Shown in pieces: positions 1-11,486 of a DNA stretch of 64,000 nt (position 1 is its first letter; every line of letters begins with the position of its first letter). Below the pieces are notes generated by a model. It was given only the letters and a program-made list of their open reading frames with translations. It had not been told where the DNA came from and did not search any database. Source of the stretch: Odiellus spinosus (lineage: Eukaryota > Arthropoda > Arachnida > Opiliones > Phalangiidae); assembly GCA_963920705.1 (NCBI GenBank), contig OY987232.1:19933442-19997441 (forward strand), given 5' to 3'. Made by a program: the position numbers and the translations under genes.

Positions 1-1444
1 GAAAATATAAGAAACAATATTTCAAATTGACTTTTAATTCGAAGAATAGAAATAAAACGATAAGATTTTAAATCATCTTTTTATTCGTTATTTTTCAGGG
101 AAAATAAATTTTGAATTCAATATTTATCCTCGCGTATAACGCGATGGATAATATTCTAAGATAAGGCGGCCATTTTTGGATAAAAACGGATATGGATTAT
201 GTTTATCTTGGAATAAGTTAACTCGAATTGCAAATAGTCTATTTTTAATCAAACAGATAATTAGAATTTAGTAGATTTTATCCAATTAATAAAAATTATA
301 CGAATTCCGAGCTCTGATTTCGAAGATAATGAAATCAGTGTGTCTTGGAATGTATCAATTGGGTGGCGTGTTATTTTAATAGATCACGCGTGTGGGATGT
401 CCTTCGCGTGACGCGAAACGATGCTTTCGTGACGCGAGGAGGAGTTTTAACTCTGGCTACCTGTTTAAACTTCTTCATAGATAAAAGCTGGCGCAAATGA
501 CCGTTAGATAACCTTTTTAAATGACCCTATAATCACTATTAGAGCTAACTTTACATATATGACTCGGCTTAGATCCACTGTAGGCGGGAACCAACACGCT
601 AAGCCTTAAAAAAAAAAAAAACTTCTCCCATGATATGAGTGAAATACCTCGAATCTATATATCTTATAATATCGATCACGGATATGATATAGATTTTGCC
701 TATTTTAAAGGGATAATGAAATGTAAAATATATTTATGTTTAGGCTAAAAAGTAAATTTAAATATTTTTCGATTTATTTTTAACTGCAAACTTAAATGGT
801 GGTTAAGCTTATCACGAAAACGTATTAATTTTAACGATTGTAATCAGACATAAGAATTTGAAAGCTTTGATAATTATTCCGAATATATTATTTTATTCAA
901 ATTGAAAGCCAATTTAAATTATTTTAATTAATTATTTTACCCTAATTATATGAAATGTGGATTATTTTCGCGTAACTCATCACTGGATTAAGCTTTAATC
1001 TTGTTTATCTTGGGATTAACTCCAACATACATTTAAATATGATCTGAATTAATTACATTAATTTAATTTATTAGTTACAAATGAATTAACCCCAAAATAA
1101 AATATCTTAACACTCGGGTTTATTCTCGAAAAATTCCTGTTCTTAGATACGTTGCTAGTCCTTTAAGTCTAATCTCCATTAACAGCTGTTTGGTTTTTCG
1201 TCAGGGATAAGCCACGCCCCCTTCACTACCCCGAGACTAAACGTTTAATTTAATTGAATTTGGTTCGATATTTATAAGACGCGTAGACTACACTATAATG
1301 GACAGTTATGAACTGAGTTAAGTCTTAAGGCGGTCGCGGAAATATATACGGGATATTTAATAATGGATTGGAGTTTTATATGTTCTGGCGAAAGACTTAA
1401 TCACGTGACGAAATACCAAATAAACACTTTGTTCTCAGATTATA

Positions 1445-1875
1445 AAATTAAAATATTATTATATTACCGATATATTAATTAAAATATAATTATATTACCG
1501 ATATATTAATTAAAATATAATTATATTACCGATATATTAATTAAAATATAATTATATTACCGATATATTAATTAAAATATAATTATATTACCGATATATT
1601 AATTAAATTTTAATTGATATACCTATATATTAATTAAATTTTAATTATTATACCGATATATATATAAAAATATAATTATTATACCGATATATATAAAAAT
1701 ATAATTATTATACCGATATATATAAAAATATAATTATTATACCGATATATATAAAAATATAATTATTATACCGAAATATATAAAAATATAATTATTATAC
1801 CGATATATATAAAAATATAATTATTATACCGATAAATATAAAAATATAATTATTATACCGATATATATAAAAATA
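1445..1875. repeat. A/T-rich tandem array, 31-bp then 29-bp units
   Basis: About five copies of a 31-base unit containing ATTACCGATATATTAATT are followed, after a transition near 1620-1660, by about seven copies of a 29-base unit containing TTATACCGATATATATAAAA. The two unit types share the ACCGATATAT core, so the second probably arose from the first. Confidence 0.9.
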
Positions 1876-4264
1876 TTAAATATAATTAAATATAAAAATA
1901 ATTTCAATTTAATCTATAAATTAAAATAATAATGAAAATATATTTATTATAAGTTAAATATTGTTTTAATTTTCACTACTAAATAATGAATTTATATTAA
2001 ATAAATATACATAATAATAAATTATATATCATTGAATAAAAAAAAAAGGTTCATTTTCATCATTAATTTAATTGAGACGTGGGAATAAACATAATTTCTT
2101 ATTCTTAACAACACGCGTTCGTTTGGATATTAAAAGTCTGATAAATAATTCAATATGTCGTGACTAGAGCGTCACCAACGCTACACTTATTTAGATCACT
2201 TCGGGCACGACAAATCCAGCCAAGGCCCAAAAATTCTCGTTTCTTATAAAACAATAACCGAAGAAAAATATTATTTTTTAAAGGTAGAGTAACCATCAAA
2301 ATAAAACTACAAAATTCATTTGATAGAAATTGAAATTTTGCTTTTAATTTACTTTACCTTTAAAACTTGTAACCATTTGATTGGACAAGAACGCCAAAAC
2401 GTCATAAAACAACAGCTATTTCTCGGGATAGTTTCCGTGACCTCGTAAGAATATCTCGCCTTTTAAAGTTGCAATTGCTTTGGTCATGCACTCCTTCGAT
2501 AATAAAAAGGTATAACTCCATCACAGACACACAAAAACACACACGAAAAAATTTTATATTTTATGTTACGCTACGCAAATCGACTTTATCACGCGATTTG
2601 TTTCGTGACGCGAACTATTTTTATTCATCAAGTTTAACATTGTGTACCAATACACCTTTATCATTGATCATGGTGACAATTCACTTTGAACACGGGATAC
2701 TTAAATAATATTTAGCTGGCGAAACGAAAATAGAGCTTGGAATTCGTGTAACTTTATTAATTGAATAAGAGCATCTGTGAATGTCAATCGGATATTATTA
2801 TTCGAGATATTAACGGATACCCGAATGTAACGGCAAAGTAACGCGATTCCTACTCATTGTTAAATTGGGAAATTGATACGAGTTATAAAGTTATTCATTC
2901 GCCGATAACGACAATTTGAAAGCAAAGAGTTTCTTCGTCTATTTTAACCCAAAATTGAGATCTCGAAGCTAGAACCGTTCCTTTCGATTTAGACGAACAA
3001 AATGGAATTATTATATTTCATTCTATATTACGGATTTCGAGAAACGTCGTATTTTTATCTCGGCCCGTTATCCTTAATTAGTTTATTAATTGAAGCCTAG
3101 TTATTAATGGATTAAGTTATTAATTATCCAATTCCGAGCTCTATTTTTTATTACAAAGTAATAATACCGTGTAAAATAAATTAAAATACCAAAAATTTCA
3201 AATAATTTCGAAATGGTGAAAACGTATCTTTAATAATAAATTGGCGGGTTAGGTTTTTCTATAAGTACTAAAATTGTATCTGGGCATAATTTTCGATCAT
3301 GATAGTCTACTATAATAAACTTTCCTAGCTAGATCGTCTGAAAATTATCTGCCTTTATTTTACTCGAAGAGCTTCGGGAAATCGCGGCACAAAATACCTT
3401 TTTTTTTCCGAACACCCCCGTCCTAAAAGATTGATTTTTATATCGAGAAGGTTTCCTCCAATCCTCCAATCAAAGGAATAGTCTAACGTGTGATGGGATA
3501 TTTTAATTTTCAACAAAATAATCCAATAGATGGGGTTTAAACTCTTCTAATAATAAAATATTTCTAATTTTCTCTACGCAAATAGATAGTGAAATTCATA
3601 ATATATTTAACTAAAATGAAACAGTTAAAAAATTAAAATAGGTATGAAGTTTAAACATTATAATCTTCTTTTAAAATAACCTTGAAAGGTGTCATACTTC
3701 TACGTATATTATATTACTTATGCTAACAATAAGGACAGGTAAAATCATATATATATATGTAAATCGTTTTGTGGGGGGATACTATGCTCTATGCTCTGAC
3801 ATATCTGGGATACATAAACCCCAATCTATCCGTGTTCTTGAGGGGGACAGGGGGGTCTTTTAAAGGGGGGGCACCCCACCTTATTCTGATCGATGTACCA
3901 AGCTATCATTGACAGGCGTAATTGCTCCGCTTGGCACACGGCTAGGAACTCAAAAGATAGGGAGAATTTTTAGACCGTATTATGTTTTATCTATATGGAC
4001 TACTTTTTAAGCTATGATGGTGTAACATTTTGTATCAAATCGCCACGGCTTTTATTCTTACGCAATCTCATCTTGTTTAAAGATAAATATGCTATACAGA
4101 TTGCCTGCTATAAAAAAATCTATATGGGCTAAATGGATGCGCTGAAATTCAACCCGCATTCAAGATTTCTTCCAATCTTTTTGAATTAGATTCACGCAAA
4201 AATTCCCCTACGAAAATTAATATTTTTTTCCTAACGGATTGACGAAATTTAAAAATTATGAATT

Positions 4265-4640
4265 TATTTTAACCATATATTATTTTAAACTTATATTATT
4301 TTAAACTTATATTATTTTAAACTTATATTATTTTAACCATATATTATTTTAAACTTATATTATTTAAACCATATATTATTTTAACCATATATTATTTTAA
4401 CCATATATTATTTTAACCATATATTATTTTAACCATATATTATTTTAACCATATAATATTTTAACCATATAATATTTTAACCATATAATATTTTAACCAT
4501 ATAATATTTTAACCATATAATATTTTAACCATATATTATTTTACATATAATATTTAACCATATATTATTTTAGATATAATATTTAACCATATATTATTTT
4601 AGATATAATATTTTAACCATAAATTATTTTACATAACACC
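4265..4640. repeat. 16-bp tandem array
   Basis: More than twenty copies of a unit close to TTTTAACCATATATTA, with TATATTA/TATAATA variants in blocks, and AAACTTATATTA variants at the left end. Confidence 0.9.
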
Positions 4641-5524
4641 AATATAATAATTATAATTCGTGTTATTTCCTGCTAAATAATAATATTTTTAATGTGTTAA
4701 CTCTAGTTTTAAAATAAGTAATAATTCCGCGTAATAATTTTAATTTTATTACATTGGCATTACAAATGATCATAGCAATTAAATCTAATTCGGTTTTTTT
4801 TTTCTAAGGTATAAGAAATTTCGGTGAATAAATCTATGTAATTTATTTCTTGGCCCGTCAGAATTTCAGTCCCTAATTCTTTTTCTGTGGCGACACTAGA
4901 GAGAGAGAGAGCGAAATTTTTTTTTACCCAAATTACAGGACAGTGAGTTTAAGATAAGATTTATTTCCCTGGGCTTGACTCGTAATGGCCCACCAGAGAA
5001 AAAAAAAAAATCTAATTTTATTTTTAAAGTCCAGGTGTCACCATTTTTTCCAATACCGTATCACGTGACCATAGTGATGACTGGGAATTTTAATTTTAAA
5101 ATGTGTGTTTTTAGTGTCGCTGTAATTTTGTTCTATGACATATGTATATATATTTTGAAAAGTTTTTTAACGATAAACCCGAAAATTTGACTCAATTTTC
5201 ATTTGTAGTTGGTGAAAAATAGGGAGAGTTTGACTTTAATTTGGGTTGTGGCTTGTCTCTCGAATTGGGTACTCGAGATCTCTTCTACAAATTATTATAG
5301 ACTTTCAATTTCCTTAGAGGGCGTTTGCTATCTTTAAATGCAAATATGTATTAATTTATAAAAGATTTATTATAATTTTAATTATTATAATAGGGGAAAA
5401 TTAATTTTTTTTTGTACTTGTTACGGGAAAATTACCAAAAAAATAACGGTAATAAGTATTACTAATTGTTTAACTGAACTCGAAATAGAAATTAAAATAT
5501 TAATGGGTAAACGTATATAATTCA

Positions 5525-6195
5525 AACAAGCAAACATAGAAATTCACCAAAATCAACCAAACAAACATAGAACTTCACCAAATTCAACCAAACAAACATA
5601 GAACTTCACCAAATTCAACCAAACAAACATAGAACTTCACCAAATTCAACCAAACAAACATAGAACTTCACCAAATTCAACCAAACAAACATAGAAATTC
5701 ACCAAATTCAACCAAACAAACATAGAAATTCACCAAATTCAACCAAACATAAAAATTCACCAAATTCAACCAAACATAAAAATTCACCAAATTCAACCAA
5801 ACATAAAAATTCACCAAATTCAACCTAACAAAGGTAAAAATTCACCAAATGCAACCTAACAAAGGTAAAAATTCACCAAATTCAACCAAAGAAACGTAGA
5901 ACTTCACCAAATTCAACCAAACCAACAGATTTTTAACCAATTCCAACCAAACAAATAAAGATTCACCAAATTCAATCAAACAAAGACAGAAATTCACCAA
6001 ATTCAACCAAACAAACATAGAAATTCACCAAATTCAACCTAACAAAGGTAAAAATTCACCAAATTCAACCAAACAAACGTAGAACTTCACCAAATTCAAC
6101 CAAACCAACAGATTTTTAACCAATTCCAACCAAACAAATAAAGATTCCCCAAATTCAATCAAACAAACGCAGAAATTCACCAAATCACCAAATAA
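5525..6195. repeat. 31-bp tandem array with a higher-order block
   Basis: About twenty copies of a unit containing CAAATTCAACCAAACAAACA, mostly 31 bases with some 24-base variants. A variant block (ACCAACAGATTTTTAACC...) occurs at about 5925 and again at about 6105 with similar flanks. This suggests duplication of a multi-unit block. Confidence 0.9.
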
Positions 6196-7599
6196 TTATT
6201 ACACCAACTAAATCCAAATTAAGTATAGGCTACTTCAAAAATTTTCCAAATTCTTTGAACAAAAAGAGGTGTGGCTTAGGTTAGTTATTATTAACCCTAA
6301 ATCTTGTCCGGTAATTTTTAGAGTTGCAACATTTTTGCAGTAAATTTCGACTAGATTGAAATCGAAATTGTAACTTTCTTTGAAGGTTCCCATATACGTC
6401 GGGTTTCGTATAGTCAAATTCATTCTTTGAAATCACCAAAAATATTAGGTTAAAACTTCAAATTGTCACGTTAAGTACGTACCATTTCTAGAATGCGAAT
6501 TCCTTCGAGTGTAAGGTTTGCGATTCAAAATGGGGTTACACCCTTCAAGGGGTAGGACTAGGAGGGCATCCCTAACGCGTGATTGATTCGATTTCAAACC
6601 AAAATTTATCTAAACTCGGTCCACCCAAAGCCGCCGAATACGTAGAGCTTAATTATTTTAAAGGTGCGATGAAACGCAATTTTAGAACCAGGTTATTTCG
6701 CAATTCTAATTTCAATCATTTCTATAGCTAATTTTATCAAGGACATTTAAACAACAAAATTTAATACGTATAATTAAATAATTAACTAATCATTCGAATT
6801 AATGATCGATATATAATTGACATTAATTAAAGTGATAATGACACTATTTTAATTCAAATATAAACCTCCAAATAAAATGACAAAAATATTTAATTTTTAA
6901 TTTATCTAACGTAATTAACCGTAATTTTCGTACGAAAGATAGTTAAATTAATCTGGATTAAGTACTTAGTTAAATTTCACCGTGATTAAATTTAATTTAT
7001 CCGTTATTCAAAGCAATTTTATTATTATTATTTTTTCTCTCCACAACTGCCAACTCGCAAAGTGGTTTTGGTTAACAATTTAGTCCGAAATTACTGCCTT
7101 TCGATTGGATATCACGATTGGGAAAGAAATCTGACCACATGAAAGTGCACGGACATATAAATATCTAAACGGGGTTCGGGACGATTCGGCATTTTATCGC
7201 TTACAATTTATTTGTCAATCTTGTATTCCTCGGCGCGTTTCTTTCCCCAACATCGTTTATAGCGTGGCAATCTTTCTACCATTTGTCTGATTGGGTGTGT
7301 TATAGTTTGCTAGAGCCACGCGAGGGCCCCATTTCGATCGGTTCACTCTCAGGGGTTACGTATTTAGATTGAATCCGACACGGATGGAAGATTGCCCGCT
7401 TTTATTCGCCCTCCTTCGGATCCCTCGGGATCTCGGACAAAATACCCGGCCTAAAAACATCGCTTACCGTCAAAGAATACCCGTCGACCAAGCTCTCAGT
7501 AACACTAACTAAATTATATACTTATTATTTCATTTTTAAAATTTAAACTAATGTCAAGAATAAATATTAACCAATCGCAAACAAATTATATTTTTAATA

Positions 7600-8260
7600 T
7601 TATTTTATTTTAATTTAATTTAATATTATTTAATTTAATTTAATATTATTTAATTTAATTTAATATTATTTCGTCTAATTTAATATTATTTCGTCTAATT
7701 TAAAATTATTTCGTCTAATTTAAAATTATTTCGTCTAATTTAAAATTATTTCGTCTAATTTAAAATTATTTCGTCTAATTTAAAATTATTTCGTCTAATT
7801 TAAAATTATTTCGTCTAATTTAAAATTATTTCGTCTAATTTAAAATTATTTCGTCTAATTTAAAATTATTTCGTCTAATTTAAAATTATTTCGTCTAATT
7901 TAAAATTATTTCGTCTAATTTAAAATTATTTCGTCTAATTTAAAATTATTTCGTCTAATTTAAAATTATTTCGTCTAATTTAAAATTATTTCGTCTAATT
8001 TAAAATTATTTCGTCTAATTTAAAATTATTTCGTCTAATTTAAAATTATTTCGTCAAATTTAAAATTATTTCGTCAAATTTAAAATTATTTCGTCAAATT
8101 TAAAATTATTTCGTCAAATTTAAAATTATTTCGTCAAATTTAAAATTATTTCGTCTAATTTAAAATTATTTCGTCAAATTTAAAATTATTTCGTCTAATT
8201 TAAAATTATTTCGTCTAATTTAAAATTATTTCGTATAATTTAATATTATTTTATTTAATA
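7600..8260. repeat. 20-bp satellite-like array, highly homogeneous
   Basis: About thirty head-to-tail copies of TTTCGTCTAATTTAAAATTA. Most are identical. A patch near 8055-8180 carries TTTCGTCAAATT instead, interleaved with the main form. The edges decay into TTTAATTTAATATTA. Confidence 0.95.
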
Positions 8261-8689
8261 CTATTTAATTATCTGTCGACGTTTGAACAAATTATCTGTT
8301 AAACAAAGACCCGGTTTGTTCGTTGTATAATATAGGTAGCGTATTTTATTAGACGTAGCTTTATGAGCCGTGATTATAAACCTTGTTACGGATTCAAACT
8401 GTGATTCTCACTCAACGCCCCATTGAGACTGCGATTGGGTGTGACTCCCAATTAAAAACATATATAGATATAGATATGACGTTGTAATATATAGATACAT
8501 TACAATTACTAATGAACGTTGAAGATTAAAGTGATACTGTCACCCCTATTTAATTCCAATTTAAAATTGAGTCATACTTTCGGGTTGATCGTTAAAAAAT
8601 GATTCAAAATATATATACAAATGTCATAAAACAAAATTACAGCCATAGTAAAAATACATTTGATAATCACCCATTTTCAAAATTTTGAA

Positions 8690-8810
8690 AATTTAAAATA
8701 TTACGTCATGGCCCGATTTCGCTATTGTAGAGCCACAAGTTGATTTCCCGCTGTCTTTCGCGTGAAAGTACTTAATCCGAATCAACTACCTTTCGTATTA
8801 CGTTCCATTT
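8690..8810. repeat. Dispersed repeat, copy 1
   Basis: Shares AGAGCCACAA, TTGATTTCCCGC, GTGAAAGTACTTAATCC and ACCTTTCGTAT, in the same order, with 12525-12695. No coding sequence is visible in either copy. Confidence 0.65.
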
Positions 8811-9194
8811 ATCGAAAAATACAATACAGATATTAATTAAGGGTATAATTTAAAATTAAAATATCTCTATTTCGACTTTTAAAAGACCGCGATTTTATTA
8901 AAATTTTAAATTTAAAATGTCTATATTCGAGTATAAAAAGGCTTACGTTTCTACAATCGTTCAAAATGTCGTTAAAATAACATTAACTTTTTTCCTCCTC
9001 TTAACGTTAATGAAGCAAATAGAGCCGCGCACGCCTGAGATAGAAATTAAATTCAAATTCAGCGGATCACGAGTCTATAAGTCAATGTCTTAAAGAAAAT
9101 TAGTTAAAAATAAAATTAAACAATTTAACTTTAATTAGAATTATTTTATAATTAGAATAAATAATATTACGCTTAGTTTACTTAAACAAACTTA

Positions 9195-9510
9195 TACCAG
9201 AATGTTTTCAGAATTTTTAGACACGTTTTTCGTATTTAAATTAATTTCTAAAATGAAATTTTAAATATAAAATCCGACCAATCATATTATTTCAGCCTTC
9301 AACAATGCTTGTAATGTCCGGTATTTGATGGTCAAGGTCTAAGGCATCAAATATCGGCTTATTATTTTATTATTAACACGTTACAAAGTCTGTTGAAGGC
9401 AGAAATGAATATGATTGGTCGGATTTTATATTTACTAAAATTCAAATTTCACCAAAAAATTAAACTTAAACACGAAAAAGTGTCTAAAAATTGGGTAAAA
9501 ATCCTGTAAT
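9195..9510. mobile_element. Foldback (MITE-like) element, family A
   Basis: Long imperfect inverted repeats flank a short core. The left arm contains AATCCGACCAATCATATTAT near 9270 and TTCAGCCTTCAACA; the right arm has TGTTGAAGGCAGAAAT and ATATGATTGGTCGGATTTTA near 9400-9435. The core carries its own small stem (TATTTGATG...GGCATCAAATA). Outer arm sequences (AGACACGTTTTTCGT / ACGAAAAAGTGTCT) extend the pairing to over 100 bases. No coding capacity, so non-autonomous. Confidence 0.8.
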
Positions 9511-10034
9511 ACATTTCCCTTTAATTAATATTGATGATATCTGATTTAAAAGGTATTTTTTCTAACGATATATTCGGAGCGTGTTTAGTAGGCGAAAATT
9601 CTCCTTTTTTTTCGAAGTGTCTATATGGGGATATAGATCACTAGCTGTTTAATGAGGCATAAAGAAGTTGCTTTCACGCTTACCTGACTATTCGTAAACT
9701 CTCCTTTCAAGAAAACCGAACACCGAAACCTTGATTATCGATGCAATTTCAATAATCAGTGAAGGTTAGGATAGTTAATACGGTTATTTTGTATTTAACT
9801 ATAGCTTTGAACCTATTGTAAAATCAGAGTGAAAATTCAACCATAAATCAAAGTCAAAAACTGACTTCATCCGAAATCAGTTTGTTTCAATAATGTAATT
9901 TCGACTAAAAATATGGATTCAATTTTTATGACTCAATTATAGTAAGACACGTATTCTAGTTTCGTGTAATATTGAAACTTTAATACGTATAATTATCATT
10001 TGGAATATTTTTATTATTAAATTGTTAAATATAT

Positions 10035-10325
10035 GGGTCTTTTTTGGGAATTTTGTTCGATTTGTATCGAGTGGCGAAACAATATTTTATGATCTTAAAT
10101 TAATCTAGGGAATGTCTTCTTTCTAATGGCGCGATCGGTTTATGTCTAGGAGATCGTTGAGAAAAATTACGGCCATTTTAAGATGGGGGCCTTTTTTGGG
10201 AATTTTGCTCGATTTGTAATAAGTGTCGAAACAATATTTTATGATCTTAAAATATACTAGGGAATGTCTTCTTTCTAATGGCGCGATCGGTTTATGCCTA
10301 GGAGTTCGTGGAGAAAAATTAGAAT
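10035..10325. repeat. Direct tandem duplication of about 150 bp
   Basis: Two copies (about 10035-10180 and 10185-10325) share TTTTTTGGGAATTTTG, AACAATATTTTATGATCTTA, GGGAATGTCTTCTTTCTAAT and GGCGCGATCGGTTTATG in the same order, with scattered differences. A recent local duplication. Confidence 0.85.
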
Positions 10326-10662
10326 AATTTCAATTTTATTATTTTAAATTAAATTCTGAAAAAACACGGGCACCTTTTTCAATACCTGGTAAAGATATAG
10401 GTATATCTTGCGGGGGTAATAATGGGTCCGTATAGTTTGTAAGGGGAATATCCCCTCGAACCCCCTTCCTTATAAGGCGCGGAGATCAGCGCTCGTCAGT
10501 CGAGGAAGGGCTCGCTATCTTCTCTGATAATGAAAATTTCATTTATTCTTGGTCGTATGTCCGAGATGCCTTCGAGTCTAAATGGCGCGGCAGATTACGC
10601 TTCCATTACTCGTACTTGAAAAGGGGGGAGGGGGTTTAGGACGCACGTGACCGGTCGATGAC

Positions 10663-10676
10663 GTTGCTAGGGCAAC
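10663..10676. promoter_or_regulatory. X-box-like palindrome (RFX-type site)
   Basis: GTTGCTAGGGCAAC is close to the RFX X-box palindrome GTTGCCATGGCAAC. It sits in a locally G+C-richer patch (10380-10700) that also has CACGTGAC and GACGTTG. No gene start can be tied to it. Confidence 0.35.
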
Positions 10677-11486
10677 CGACAGGTAAACGTCACCCGAAAA
10701 AGATGCGTCACGACCACAGTTTTACCTTTTATACTGTTGGAATATTCCGTACCAACTCAATTTACTGAGACTCTATATGTCTTATCGTATTCCCCAATTC
10801 AAGGCAAAATTGTATTAACTTTCATTTTGATTATTTTACAAAAATTGAATATTATTTGTTTCATACTTATTCAGGGAAATATGTGTTATGCCTAAATTAA
10901 ATGTATTTATTTTAATTATTATTTATGATTTAATTAATTTTTATATATTTATTTTAATATATTAATTAATTTAAATAATTATTTAATTATGGTTGAATTA
11001 AATTTTAAATAATTATTTAATTATGATTGAATTAAATTTTAAATTATTATTTAATTATAACTTGCATATTTAATATTTTAATCACTTATTTATTTGATTA
11101 TTTACGTAACTTATTTATTTGATTATTTACGTAATTAAAATCTTAATTATTTGATTATTTACGTAATTAATATCTTAATTATTTGATTACTTACGCAATG
11201 AATAATTTAATTAATGTTCCTGGGATATATTTAAATATTTAATTAATGTTCCTGGGATATGTTTAAATATTTAATTAATGTTCCTGGGATATATTTAAAT
11301 ATTTAATTAAAGTTAAGCCATCACCGTTTTTAAAAAATTAAATTTCTTTTGTGGTTTTCCAAAATAAGAAAAATTATATAAAAATTAAAATTAATAATTT
11401 AGGCATATAAATTAATCACAATTATGTTAAAATAGAGTTGTAATTAGTATATATATTAATGAATTTTATTAATTGTTTATTTTTAG

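Larger units (their letters stand above)
1..11486 (+). other. Gene-free stretch, probably AhR intron
   Basis: No coding exon could be supported here. Because the first exon at 11487 is internal (it completes a split codon), this stretch is probably a long AhR intron or part of several. It holds the tandem arrays at 1445, 4265, 5525 and 7600, a G-run cluster at 3841-3875, a foldback element at 9195-9505 and a direct duplication at 10035-10325. I searched for the bHLH signature (basic region with RHR.RLN) and did not find it. Confidence 0.6.

Noticed and set aside
10556..10618. Short ORF MSEMPSSLNGAADYASITRT considered as an AhR first exon
   Set aside because: It ends in TGA, has no donor to the 11487 acceptor in phase, and lacks a bHLH sequence.
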